NCBI GenBank assembly: GCA_031267795.1
Contig: JAIRYK010000007.1
Span: forward strand, 1 to 43,813
DNA from: Candidatus Endomicrobiellum devescovinae
GTDB taxonomy: Bacteria > Elusimicrobiota > Endomicrobiia > Endomicrobiales > Endomicrobiaceae
Direction: 5' to 3'
Length of the DNA stretch: 43,813 nt
The notes below the pieces were generated by a model. That model made no database searches, had not been told where the DNA came from, and saw only the letters and a list, made by a program, of their open reading frames with translations. Made by a program: the position numbers and the translations under genes. How positions within the stretch are numbered: position 1 is the stretch's first letter; every line of letters starts with the position of its first letter. Below are positions 34,482 through 43,590 of the stretch, piece after piece.

Positions 34482-35072
34482 TTACATTTTTGATATTTCA
34501 TCTAAAACTTTTTGAGATAAGTCTATATAATCATTTTTTGAAAAATTTTTTGGAGGATATATAGGTTTCCCATATTTTATTTTTATCCGTTTAAACTTTA
34601 ACATCATGTTCGTATTCTCTATTTTGACAGGAATTAACGGAACTTGAGCGTTGCACGCCACCATACCCGCTCCAGCTCTGGCTTTTCCCAATTTCCCATC
34701 TCTAGAACGAGTGCCTTCAGGAAACATCAAAAGCAAACGTCCTTTCTCAAGGAGAGAAAATGCATGCCTCACAGCAGACGTATCTTGAACTCCCCTCTTA
34801 ACGGGAAACGCATTCGTTTGTTTTATAGTCCAGCCAAATACAGGAATGTCAAACAACTCTTTTTTTGCCATAAAATACAATGGACGTTTCATGGCTGCGC
34901 CTGTAAGAGGCGGATCAAAGAAACTTATATGATTTGGAGCGATTACTGCTCCTCCAGTGTTTGGTATATTCTGCGATCCCTCTATACAATATCTGTAAAA
35001 TAGTTTAAACATTATCCTAAACATCTGCCTACCGAGCAAAAATAAGAAAGAAGATTTTTCCTTTACTTGCAT
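34482..35072 (-). CDS. plsC: 1-acyl-sn-glycerol-3-phosphate acyltransferase
   Basis: 196 residues. Catalytic HX4D is His48-Asp53 in NHISFFD; the lysophosphatidate-binding motif is FPEGTRSRDG near residue 118. Makes phosphatidic acid for membrane lipids. The ATG overlaps the aroA end by 10 nt. In many genomes cmk lies between aroA and plsC; it is absent here. Confidence 0.92.
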   Translation of the reverse strand: MQVKEKSSFLFLLGRQMFRIMFKLFYRYCIEGSQNIPNTGGAVIAPNHISFFDPPLTGAAMKRPLYFMAKKELFDIPVFGWTIKQTNAFPVKRGVQDTSAVRHAFSLLEKGRLLLMFPEGTRSRDGKLGKARAGAGMVACNAQVPLIPVKIENTNMMLKFKRIKIKYGKPIYPPKNFSKNDYIDLSQKVLDEISKM

Positions 35073-36355
35073 ATGTTTTTCAATACCTCGTAGAAGTTTG
35101 GAAAAGATATGCTAACGCAGTTTGAATCTTTAATTATAGTTTCTCCACCAGCTATCAAAGAGGCTATTGACAGTGTCATGGCTATTCTGTGATCTTCAAA
35201 ACTATCTAAAAGATTGCCGTTTAAAGGAATGCCACCGTTGCCGCTAATAATAAATCCGTCATCAAGGGCTTCAACTTGAGCGCCAAGCTTTTTGAACTGA
35301 CTTGCCACAGCGGCTATTCTGTCGGTTTCCTTAACTTTAAGTTCTCCAGCTCCAGAAATTTTAGTTATTCCTTCAGCTTGGGTCGCTATAAGAACAAATA
35401 CAGGAATTTCATCTACCATTCTAGGCACAATTGAAGCGTCTATATTTGCAGCTTTAAGTTTTGAATACTTAACCTCTATATCGCACACAGGCTCATTAGA
35501 AATTTCTCTTAGATTTATTAAAGAAATTTCTGCACCCATGCGCTTTAAAACATCAATAAAACCGTCTCTAGTCGGATTAACTCCGACATTCTTTATTGTC
35601 AAACTTGATCCCGGAACAATCAAAGCAGCCGCTATAAAAAACACCGCAGAAGAAATGTCTCCTGGAACGGTAATATCCTGAGGCAACAGTTTTTGTGCAG
35701 GATAAATTGTAACAGAATTTCCGTTAACTCTGACATCTGCTCCAAAAGCTTTTAACATTCTCTCGCTGTGGTCTCTAGATTTTTCAGGTTCGGTATAAAT
35801 TGTAGCTCCATCGGCATAAAGTCCCGCAAATAAAACTGCCGACTTAACTTGAGCGGTTGATTTGTCGCATATGTAGTTCATTGCTTTAAGAGGATTTTTT
35901 CCTTTTATAGCAAGAGGTAGCAGTCCGTCGTTAGAGCTTATTTCAGTACCCATTTTAGATAACGGCTCTATTATCCTACTCATCGGTCTTTTTGAAAGAC
36001 TTTCGTCGCCAGTTATAATAGTCTCAAAATCTTGCCCCGCCAAAATACCAGAAATAAGTCTTGATGTTGTGCCAGAGTTACCAGCATAAATATTGTATTT
36101 GCCATCTTGTGGTTTTTTTAGATTTAAACCAGCGCCTTTTATGTACAAATTCCCGTTATCAATTTTAATTTCTGCGCCCATTTGGCGAAAAGCCTCTATA
36201 GTCCTATTGCAATCGTCGGAAGGAAGATAATTTCTAACGATAGAATCGCCTTCAGCAAGAGACGATAACATAACAGCTCTATGCGTTATAGACTTATCCG
36301 CAGGAACTTCAACAACACCTGAAATAGAATTTACTTTTTTTAATTTTATATCCAT
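35063..36355 (-). CDS. aroA: 3-phosphoshikimate 1-carboxyvinyltransferase (EPSP synthase)
   Basis: 430 residues; sixth step of the shikimate pathway. Signatures: PADKSITHRAVMLSSLAEGD near the N-terminus, GNSGTTSRLISGIL, and KVKETDRIAAVASQFKKLGA with the catalytic region. I chose the ATG at 36355 (GGAAGAG 6 nt upstream) over an in-frame TTG at 36370 that would overlap the methylase gene. It is separated from the other aromatic genes by the restriction-modification pair. Confidence 0.95.
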   Translation of the reverse strand: MDIKLKKVNSISGVVEVPADKSITHRAVMLSSLAEGDSIVRNYLPSDDCNRTIEAFRQMGAEIKIDNGNLYIKGAGLNLKKPQDGKYNIYAGNSGTTSRLISGILAGQDFETIITGDESLSKRPMSRIIEPLSKMGTEISSNDGLLPLAIKGKNPLKAMNYICDKSTAQVKSAVLFAGLYADGATIYTEPEKSRDHSERMLKAFGADVRVNGNSVTIYPAQKLLPQDITVPGDISSAVFFIAAALIVPGSSLTIKNVGVNPTRDGFIDVLKRMGAEISLINLREISNEPVCDIEVKYSKLKAANIDASIVPRMVDEIPVFVLIATQAEGITKISGAGELKVKETDRIAAVASQFKKLGAQVEALDDGFIISGNGGIPLNGNLLDSFEDHRIAMTLSIASLIAGGETIIKDSNCVSISFPNFYEVLKNICK

Positions 36356-36357
36356 TG

Positions 36358-37239
36358 TTAACTCTTCCAAATTGTATTTACGGATTTTGGCATTTTATTT
36401 TTATTTTCAAAAAAATCAGGAGCGGCTTGTCTCGGTACTGATGTTAAATAATTTGAAATAAATATCTCCTCTCCTATTTGTTTTCCTCTGCCGTTTACAT
36501 TCCGCATACCATATGTCAAATTCCACGAAAAAATGTTCGCAAAAGAAAACAAATTTTTTATATAGTCGCTATTGTCATATGTGATTAACCATTTATGTCT
36601 GCAGTTTTTCATAACATTGGCAAAACGTTCATGGTCAAAAGTTTTGTGCAAATTACCGTTCTTCCCGTATAAAGCTGATTTTTTTGCTGAAAAATACGGA
36701 GGATCCAAAAAAACAAAAACAGAGTCTCCATCTGCAGCAAGAACTTTTTCATAATCAGTATTGGTAATTTTCACACCCTTAACTATCTCTTCAATATTTT
36801 TCAGTCTTAATATACTGCTTTCTGTAAAACGACTATTAAAAGCCGATTCGCTGTAGCCCCCGCTTAAACTGGTACCTGAAAATGTAATACGATTGTATAT
36901 AAAAAAAGAAGCCGCTTTTTCCAAATCGTTAAAACTATTCGTATTGGCTTTAAGAAATTTATAAAGTTCCTTACCATTGACATATTTAGATTTCCACTCG
37001 CAAATTTTATCAATTAATCCACGCATATCTTCGCGACTGTATTTCCAGAATTCATACAATTCTTCATACAAATCATTTATCCAAAAAATTTTATTCGGAA
37101 ATATCTGTTTTAAATTTATAAATAGTGAACCACCACCCAAAAATGGTTCTCTATACTCGTCAAAATCAGGAATAAGGCTTGATATTAAATCAACAGCCCT
37201 ACTTTTTCCGCCTGGATACCTCAATGGACTCTTTATCAT
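36358..37239 (-). CDS. D12-class DNA adenine N6-methyltransferase of an R-M pair
   Basis: 293 residues. SAM-binding motif I region PLRYPGGKSRA and REPFLGGGSLF near the N-terminus; catalytic DPPY at residues 179-182 (FLDPPYFSAKK). This order is that of the Dam/DpnII-M alpha class. The ATG at 37239 overlaps the endonuclease stop by 4 nt (ATGA); an in-frame TTG at 37254 is less likely. It should protect the host from the upstream endonuclease. The recognition site cannot be read from the sequence; GATC is only suggested by the class. Confidence 0.88.
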   Translation of the reverse strand: MIKSPLRYPGGKSRAVDLISSLIPDFDEYREPFLGGGSLFINLKQIFPNKIFWINDLYEELYEFWKYSREDMRGLIDKICEWKSKYVNGKELYKFLKANTNSFNDLEKAASFFIYNRITFSGTSLSGGYSESAFNSRFTESSILRLKNIEEIVKGVKITNTDYEKVLAADGDSVFVFLDPPYFSAKKSALYGKNGNLHKTFDHERFANVMKNCRHKWLITYDNSDYIKNLFSFANIFSWNLTYGMRNVNGRGKQIGEEIFISNYLTSVPRQAAPDFFENKNKMPKSVNTIWKS

Positions 37240-38333
37240 TGTTTTGTCCCGCAAATTTGTACTATAAAATTATTTTCATTAGCTTCTTTAAAAAGACATT
37301 CTATAAATGCTTTCTGCTTTTCAGATAAATTGTTTATCTCAAAACTATCAACAATATCTTTTTTAACAGACTCCGAACTTATCAATCCGATAAAGATGTT
37401 AGAAGTTAGCCTTAAAACAGCCATGCTTTCCATAGGTACACCATCTGCCTTAACGGAAGTAAGATTAGAATAAAGAATCATCTTAACTAATCCATCTTTG
37501 ACATCAGATTCACTCGGCAAAACTGAATTTTTACTATGCTTATTTTCTATAAGACTCACAGTGCTTTTATTCAACTCAACTTCATCAACAGTAAAAAAAT
37601 ATTTTCCACCTAAATAATTTTGAATTGTTATTTTAGATTTTGATAACGTGTTCAATCTTTCTTTTGATTGTATAGTTTTATATTCTCTGTTTTGAGCTTT
37701 TTCTGATTTCGCTCTTGAGAATTCCATAAAATCTTTAAGATCTTTGGCAATTTTATTTTCAAAATTATTGATTCCAGAAAAATTATGTAATCTTATCTTT
37801 GTTTCTTCTTCTATTTTCAAATAATTATTCTTTGCCTTATCCACTATGCAATGTAAATTGGCTAACTCCTTCAGATTCCAATGTAACCCAGAACTGTGAT
37901 AATCTTCAATCTCTTTTATTTTTGATAAAACATAATTATTGTCAAATTTCTGATCCGTAATTTTATTTGATGACTTATTTGCATTTGCATGAGAGTAATA
38001 GGCAAAAATCACACAAATATCTAGCAGCGACATCAATGAAATAGTATCCCATTGCAAGAAATCCCTATCTCCATTTTTCCCTTCATCTTTTATAATTGGA
38101 ATTACAGTGATTTTTTTAGATATATGCATAGAATCATATATCCTTTCATATGGATACGAACGCGTTCTTTTTGGAGAAACCCATTTTGATATTGCAAGTA
38201 AATTCTGCTTATCAAATATCAAAGAAGTTGACGATGCTGAGTTTATATCAAATTTTTCTAAACTAAACTTATTTAAATCTTTATCTATCATCTTCTTATA
38301 TTTTATACCTTTGATTTTTCCAGTTATGTCCAT
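37236..38333 (-). CDS. putative type II restriction endonuclease
   Basis: 365 residues. I cannot name the family with certainty. Conserved-looking block: KWVSPKRTRSYPYERIYDS, then VIPIIKDEGKNGDRDFLQWD. Candidate PD-(D/E)XK nuclease core: D250/E251/E253 followed by E262-N-K264 (TVSLIENKHSK). It is directly coupled to an adenine methylase, which strongly supports the role. It lies 4 nt after tyrA, with AAGG 8 nt before the ATG, so it is transcribed from the host operon. Confidence 0.7.
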   Translation of the reverse strand: MDITGKIKGIKYKKMIDKDLNKFSLEKFDINSASSTSLIFDKQNLLAISKWVSPKRTRSYPYERIYDSMHISKKITVIPIIKDEGKNGDRDFLQWDTISLMSLLDICVIFAYYSHANANKSSNKITDQKFDNNYVLSKIKEIEDYHSSGLHWNLKELANLHCIVDKAKNNYLKIEEETKIRLHNFSGINNFENKIAKDLKDFMEFSRAKSEKAQNREYKTIQSKERLNTLSKSKITIQNYLGGKYFFTVDEVELNKSTVSLIENKHSKNSVLPSESDVKDGLVKMILYSNLTSVKADGVPMESMAVLRLTSNIFIGLISSESVKKDIVDSFEINNLSEKQKAFIECLFKEANENNFIVQICGTKQ

Positions 38334-38337
38334 ATTT

Positions 38338-39159
38338 CTAGCCTTTTTGAGTCTTAAGAATCTCTTTTTTAATTTTTTTCTTGTCGTTTAGATTTCGTTT
38401 AAAGACATTAAGTTCTTTTATAAATTCGTCTAAATATTTATTGATATTTTTGCTGTTTAAAGCAAAAATAGGCGCCCACATATCTGCACTTGAAACAGAT
38501 ACTCTTGTTATACTCTTAAAAGATCCTGCAATAAGATCGTCAATATGCGGGTTTTTCTTTTTTATTTTTTTATAAGTTTTATTTAACAAAAAAGCTATAA
38601 CGTGGGGCAAATGGCTTGTAAAAGCAACCAGCTCATCGTGGTTTTTTGCAGACATTTTTACAATTTCTGCACCTGCGTCCTTCCAAATCTTGGACACAAT
38701 CTTTTCAGGTTTGCCATACTGCTGCGTTATAATGACTTTCGCATTTTTAAACATATCTGCCGACGCAGAACTAAATCCGTTTTTTGCTCTTCCCGCCATC
38801 GGATGAGAACCAATAAAAGAAACTTTACTGTTAATACCATTTATTTCGCGCTCTATTGAATATTTTACACTGCCAGAGTCGGTAATTACGGTATTTTTTT
38901 TTACAATTTTAACGAGCTTTTTGTATATGGAAGCAATCGTATCAACAGGCGTGCATATAACTACAATATCGGAATTTTTTGCTGATGCTAGAGATAAAGA
39001 TACTTCATCTGCAGCCCCAATCTTAAGCGCAGCTTTTAAAGTTTCTTTATTCCTTGCTATACCTGTTACATAATAGCGATTCTTTAAAGTTTTGCTTTTC
39101 AAAGCAAGCCCTAAAGAACCTCCTATTTGCCCTAAACCAACTATGCTCACATTTAGCAT
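38338..39159 (-). CDS. tyrA: prephenate dehydrogenase
   Basis: 273 residues. NAD(P)-binding GLGQIGGSLGLAL at residues 8-20 and the active-site histidine region SHPMAGR. Converts prephenate to 4-hydroxyphenylpyruvate for tyrosine. No ACT domain. Its start overlaps the aroF stop by one nucleotide. Confidence 0.93.
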   Translation of the reverse strand: MLNVSIVGLGQIGGSLGLALKSKTLKNRYYVTGIARNKETLKAALKIGAADEVSLSLASAKNSDIVVICTPVDTIASIYKKLVKIVKKNTVITDSGSVKYSIEREINGINSKVSFIGSHPMAGRAKNGFSSASADMFKNAKVIITQQYGKPEKIVSKIWKDAGAEIVKMSAKNHDELVAFTSHLPHVIAFLLNKTYKKIKKKNPHIDDLIAGSFKSITRVSVSSADMWAPIFALNSKNINKYLDEFIKELNVFKRNLNDKKKIKKEILKTQKG

Positions 39160-40181
39160 TAATACAAAAGCTCCCTACCTACAGCCTTTGCCACTAAGTC
39201 AAGCTCTTTCATCAAAGTTTTAAACTGATCAGGCAGCAAGCTTTGAGGTCCGTCGGAAAGAGCAAGTTCTGGCTGAGGATGAACTTCTATTATCAAACCA
39301 TCAGCACCAACAGCAATACATGCTTTTGCCATTGTACCGACATGTTCTCTTATGCCGATACCATGCGATGGATCTAAAACTACTGGCAAATGTGACAGCT
39401 TTTTTATAACCGGAATCGCATTTAAATCCATTGTGAATCTTGTAGCAGTTTCAAATGTCCTTATTCCTCTTTCACAGAGAATAACGTTATAATTGCCCTG
39501 CGAAAGAACATATTCTGCAGAAAGCAAAAGCTCTTTTATTGTTGTAGCCATGCCCCTCTTTAGAAGAACAGGCTTTGTTTGCTTTCCAGCCGCTTTTAAC
39601 AAATCATAATTTTGTATATTTCTCGCACCTATCTGAACTATATCACAATATTTTGCAACAAGCCCAACCTGTTCAACAGTCATAGCTTCGCTAATAGTCG
39701 GCATATGCAGCTTTGAACCGGACTCATTTAAATATTTCAATCCTTTCTCTCCAAGCCCTTGGAAAGCATACGGAGAACTCCTTGGTTTATACGCTCCGCC
39801 TCTGATTATTGTCGCTCCCGCATCTTTAACTATTTTTGCGGTAGTAAACATCTGTTCTTTGGTTTCAATTGCGCAAGGTCCGGCTATAACATGTATTTTT
39901 TCCCCACCGATTTCAACATTTCTACTCACTTTAACTATAGTGTTTTCTTTTTTGAACTCTCTTGAAGCAAGCTTATAAGGTTTTTGTATTTCGCTTACGT
40001 GCTCAACAACTTCCATAGACTCAAAAGCATCTTTATATTTTTCGGCGTAGTCGCCTATCATTCCTATAATTGTAACGTCTTTACCTTTTGATATATGAGG
40101 CTTGTATCCTAACCCTTTAATCTTTTCAGCAACAATAGCAATATCTTTAGGTTTTGCGCCTTGTTTCATTGTTATTATCAT
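39159..40181 (-). CDS. aroF: 3-deoxy-7-phosphoheptulonate synthase (DAHP synthase)
   Basis: 340 residues, the length of the Thermotoga-type enzyme: an N-terminal ferredoxin-like regulatory domain (residues 1-70) and the catalytic barrel ([37 protein letters not shown]). First step of the shikimate pathway; in the characterised relatives the N-terminal domain gives feedback inhibition by Tyr/Phe. Confidence 0.95.
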   Translation of the reverse strand: MIITMKQGAKPKDIAIVAEKIKGLGYKPHISKGKDVTIIGMIGDYAEKYKDAFESMEVVEHVSEIQKPYKLASREFKKENTIVKVSRNVEIGGEKIHVIAGPCAIETKEQMFTTAKIVKDAGATIIRGGAYKPRSSPYAFQGLGEKGLKYLNESGSKLHMPTISEAMTVEQVGLVAKYCDIVQIGARNIQNYDLLKAAGKQTKPVLLKRGMATTIKELLLSAEYVLSQGNYNVILCERGIRTFETATRFTMDLNAIPVIKKLSHLPVVLDPSHGIGIREHVGTMAKACIAVGADGLIIEVHPQPELALSDGPQSLLPDQFKTLMKELDLVAKAVGRELLY

Positions 40182-40193
40182 AAAATTTCCTTT

Positions 40194-41315
40194 TTAGGAC
40201 TTCAAAATTTTTTTTAATTTTTCTATAAACAATTTGTTTTCTTTGTGAAGACCTACTGTAACTCTTACCCAGTCTGGAAGCTCATATTCGTCCATGGCTC
40301 TTACTATCACACCTTCTTTTAAAAGTTTGATAAAAACATTTTCCCCCCCAAGGGGAAAGGGCTTGAAAAGAATAAAATTTGCTGCTGATTTAACATATTT
40401 TACACCAATTTTTTCAAATTCTTTATATAAATACTGCTTTTCTTTAGCTACAAGCTTTTGGCTGCGCACCACGTGATCTTTATCCGCTATTGCCGCAGAA
40501 GCAGCGGCTTGCGCTAAGAGATTGACATTGAAAGGGGGTCTTGTTCTTTCAATATAATCTACTATCTTCTCGCTGGCAAAACCATACGCTACTCTTAAAC
40601 CCGCAAGTCCGTAAATTTTTGAAAATGTCCTAAAAATTATTAAGTTTAGGTTGTCTTTTAAATAGTCAAGCCCATTAGGATAATCCTTTTCTAAAGACGC
40701 ATATTCAAAATAGGCTTCGTCAAGAATTACTATAGGCTTAACACCAAACTTGTTTAAAGGCAAATTTTTCAGGAACGCAGAAAATTCTTTTTTTGTATTA
40801 TACGTTCCCGTAGGATTATTAGGATTTGTTACAAAGACCGCTTTTGTGTTTTTGTTGCAGGCTTTTGCCAAAGCTTGCAAATCATATTTAAAATCTTCGC
40901 TCATCGGAACTACTACAGATTTAGATCCCATAAGCTGTACAGCCATTGCATATCTTATAAACGAATATTTTGAAATTACAATCTCATCTTCAGGGTTAAA
41001 AAATAACTTTGCTATAAGCTCTATTATCTCATCTCCACCTGCAGCAGTAAAAATATTCCCGGCGGGCAGCCGGTATCGCTTAGATAGAGATTTTTTCAAG
41101 TCAAAAGAACTTGAATCAGGATAAAAAAACACCTTATCAAAATTATCTCTTAACGTCTTAAGAGCTTTTTTTGAAGTGCCTAAAAAATTTTCATTTGACG
41201 CAAGTTTTATAACTGCTTTAAGATTATATTCTCTTTTTATCTCGTCAATAGGTTTGCCTGCAACATAAGGTTTGAACCCATCGCAAGCTTTTCTAATAAT
41301 ACTTTGTATATCCAT
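40194..41315 (-). CDS. hisC: histidinol-phosphate / aromatic aminotransferase
   Basis: 373 residues, PLP fold type I. PLP lysine in FRTFSKIYGLAGLRVAYG; substrate/cofactor loops FVTNPNNPTGTYN and ILDEAYFEY. The family transaminates histidinol phosphate and often phenylpyruvate and hydroxyphenylpyruvate. Its position between pheA and aroF suggests it makes Phe and Tyr here. One nucleotide separates it from the pheA stop; GAGAG lies before the ATG. Confidence 0.9.
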   Translation of the reverse strand: MDIQSIIRKACDGFKPYVAGKPIDEIKREYNLKAVIKLASNENFLGTSKKALKTLRDNFDKVFFYPDSSSFDLKKSLSKRYRLPAGNIFTAAGGDEIIELIAKLFFNPEDEIVISKYSFIRYAMAVQLMGSKSVVVPMSEDFKYDLQALAKACNKNTKAVFVTNPNNPTGTYNTKKEFSAFLKNLPLNKFGVKPIVILDEAYFEYASLEKDYPNGLDYLKDNLNLIIFRTFSKIYGLAGLRVAYGFASEKIVDYIERTRPPFNVNLLAQAAASAAIADKDHVVRSQKLVAKEKQYLYKEFEKIGVKYVKSAANFILFKPFPLGGENVFIKLLKEGVIVRAMDEYELPDWVRVTVGLHKENKLFIEKLKKILKS

Positions 41316-41316
41316 A

Positions 41317-42390
41317 TTATGCTCTCGGGTAGCTGCCCAAACTCTTTACAAAAACACTTTTGCTTTCCAAACTTTTTATTGCCTTAACTATATTTTGGTC
41401 TTTAACATGCCCTTTAAAATCAACAAAAAACATATATTCCCAAACTTTTTTCTTAGTCGGACGCGATTCAATTTTTGTCAAATTTACATTATTCTTTTCA
41501 AAAATTTCAAGCACCTCATACAAAGCTCCGACTTTATCTTTAACTATAAAAACTAAACTTGTTTTATCTTTTCCGCTAGGCTCTGTTGAAACCTTGCCTA
41601 TAACAAAAAATCTTGTAAAGTTTTCTCTAGTGTCCTGTATTCCTTTTTGCAAAATATAAAGATCATAAATTTTAGCTGCCACTTCAGAAGCTATAGCTGC
41701 GGAAAAATCCTCTTTAGAAACTTTCTTAGCGGCTTCTGCAGTTGAAGAAACAGGTATTAGTTCTGCATCGGGATAATGTTTTGTTATCCAGTTTCTGCAC
41801 TGAGCCAAGGCATGCGTATGAGAATAAATTCTTAAAATTTCTGCTTTAGGATCTTTAACAAGAAAACACTGCTCTATTTTTAAGCTTATCTCAGCGCATA
41901 TTTTGAGCTCAGTTTCAACAAGCATGTCCAAAGTTACGTTTACAGACCCCTCATTAGAATTTTCTACTGGAACTACGCCAAAATCCGCCCTACCGCTTTC
42001 AACTTCTGATAGAACTTCAAGAGGAGTGCCTGATGGAATAAAGTATCCCGAGGAACCAAAATTATTAATTGCCGCTTGATGCGAAAATGTCGCCCAAGGA
42101 CCTAAAAATGACACTTTTGTCGGAGTTTCAAGATTTCTGCAAGCGCTTATTATTTCGGTATATATATTTTTAAGAGCTTCTTCTCCTAAAATGCTTTTGG
42201 AAGAAGTAATATTCTTTAAAACTTCCTTTTCGCGCGAAGGAACATAAACTACGCTTCCTGACCTAAAATCCCTATTATTCTTTGCTTTAGCAATATCTAA
42301 AGCAAGTTTACCTCTTTTGTCCAAAAGTTTTGCTATTTCTCTGTCAACTTTGTCTATAGATTTTCTGGTTTCCCTCAACTTTGAAGACAT
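41317..42390 (-). CDS. pheA: bifunctional chorismate mutase / prephenate dehydratase
   Basis: 357 residues: chorismate mutase AroQ domain (1-90, LRETRKSIDKVDREIAKLLD), prephenate dehydratase (from KVSFLGPWATFSHQAA, with catalytic NFTRFFVIGK) and a C-terminal ACT domain with the Phe-binding ESRP motif. ATG at 42390 was chosen because GGAGGG precedes it; the longer start at 42429 lies at the predicted transcription start. First gene of the aromatic operon, making chorismate into phenylpyruvate. Confidence 0.95.
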   Translation of the reverse strand: MSSKLRETRKSIDKVDREIAKLLDKRGKLALDIAKAKNNRDFRSGSVVYVPSREKEVLKNITSSKSILGEEALKNIYTEIISACRNLETPTKVSFLGPWATFSHQAAINNFGSSGYFIPSGTPLEVLSEVESGRADFGVVPVENSNEGSVNVTLDMLVETELKICAEISLKIEQCFLVKDPKAEILRIYSHTHALAQCRNWITKHYPDAELIPVSSTAEAAKKVSKEDFSAAIASEVAAKIYDLYILQKGIQDTRENFTRFFVIGKVSTEPSGKDKTSLVFIVKDKVGALYEVLEIFEKNNVNLTKIESRPTKKKVWEYMFFVDFKGHVKDQNIVKAIKSLESKSVFVKSLGSYPRA

Positions 42391-42432
42391 TCTAGTCCCT
42401 CCGAATAAAATGTATAATGTTAATGGCAAATA

Positions 42433-42438
42433 TTATAC
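42433..42438 (-). promoter_or_regulatory. candidate -10 box of the pheA operon
   Basis: Perfect TATAAT on the minus strand; predicted start near 42427, leader ~37 nt with a strong ribosome-binding site. The -35 match is poor. Confidence 0.45.
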
Positions 42439-42695
42439 TAAACTAATAAATATAAAAGAATAAGAGGAAGATGAAGGTTACAGGAACAAGTTCCTTATAC
42501 TCTCCAACTCCCTCTTTCCTTTTTTTATATCTCTTTACTTCTTTTCCTCTTTCTTCCCTTCCTAAAACTTAAACCATCCCCCTACATTCACTCCTACTTC
42601 ATTATACCCTTCTGCCTTATATCCGTTCAATCCTCCACTTACCCCTAAATCTTTCCTTATCTTATATCTTCCTTCCACATTTACTCCTACCTTAT

Positions 42696-42709
42696 CCTTT
42701 CCTTTCCTT
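42696..42709. repeat. (CCTTT)2.8 pentanucleotide tract
   Basis: Two full copies of CCTTT plus CCTT on the plus strand, at the second frame change. Removing one 5-nt unit would join segment 2 to the final barrel segment. Confidence 0.75.
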
Positions 42710-43570
42710 CTCTCACTCCCAACACCTTTCCACTCACTCCTTCCACCTTCACTCCCGCTACTTCTCCCTTTATCACTCTCTCATACTCCACTCTCCCCAC
42801 TATCTCCACTCTCTTACTTATTTCTCTTATCCCCTCTACTCCTATCCTTCCTACACACCTCTCATAACTCCCACCTTCTATCTTCACATCCACTATTTTC
42901 CCTTTCTCTTCTACCTTATCATAACTGCTCTTCCTCGCTCCTATCCCTATATATGGCTTTACTATTCCTATCAATTCACTCCTTATCTTCAACCCTCCTT
43001 CCACATCTATCCCTACCTCGCCCATACTAAACTCTCCCTTCACATTCCCTTCTTCCCAGCCTATCTCTGTTCTACACTTGTTCATCCCTACATATGTCAA
43101 CCACTTTATCTCTACCTTATTTTCATACTTCCCACTTATACCTAACCCCACATTCACCACTTCTCCACTATTCCCTGCTCCTTGCTTTATTTCGTGCTTG
43201 CTTCCCTTCATATACATCCCTACATATTTCCCTTCTCCCACTTCCCTTCCATATCCTATTATCGTCCCTACTTTATTGTCACTATACTTCCCTACACTGT
43301 TCTCATCTTCCCCATAATTCTTTACTTCATTTATCCCTTCTATCCATATCTTATTCTCTTCTCCCTCTCCTCTCTCTCCCATATTCTTATACACATACTT
43401 CCTTTCTTCTTCACTTCCTACACTCATCACTATGTTCGGTATCAAGCTCAATCCTCTTACTTCTTTACTTACATATGCATACGCTTCTGCTACACTTAAA
43501 TGCCCTATCTTTTCAAATAATTGGCTTCCTTTATCTTCTCCTACTCCCTTACCTTCTACTTCACCTTCTT

Positions 43571-43590
43571 CTTTCCTTTCCTTTCCTTTC
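43571..43590. repeat. (CTTTC)4 pentanucleotide tract
   Basis: Four perfect copies of CTTTC on the plus strand (GAAAG on the coding strand), placed exactly where reading frame 1 must change to frame 2. A fifth copy would bring both into frame. Confidence 0.9.

Noticed and set aside
41268-41282. T-loop-like string GGTTTGAACCC suggesting a tRNA
   Set aside because: It lies inside the hisC coding region and has no acceptor or anticodon arms around it.
42482-42495. Perfect inverted repeat AGGAAC-AA-GTTCCT upstream of pheA
   Set aside because: Only 6-bp arms with a 2-nt gap, no U-tract, located upstream of the promoter; an operator is possible but not supported.
43078-43499. Two plus-strand ORFs rich in Ser, Pro, Phe and Tyr
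   Set aside because: They are the reverse strand of the barrel gene; their length comes from the lack of G on this strand. No ribosome-binding sites.
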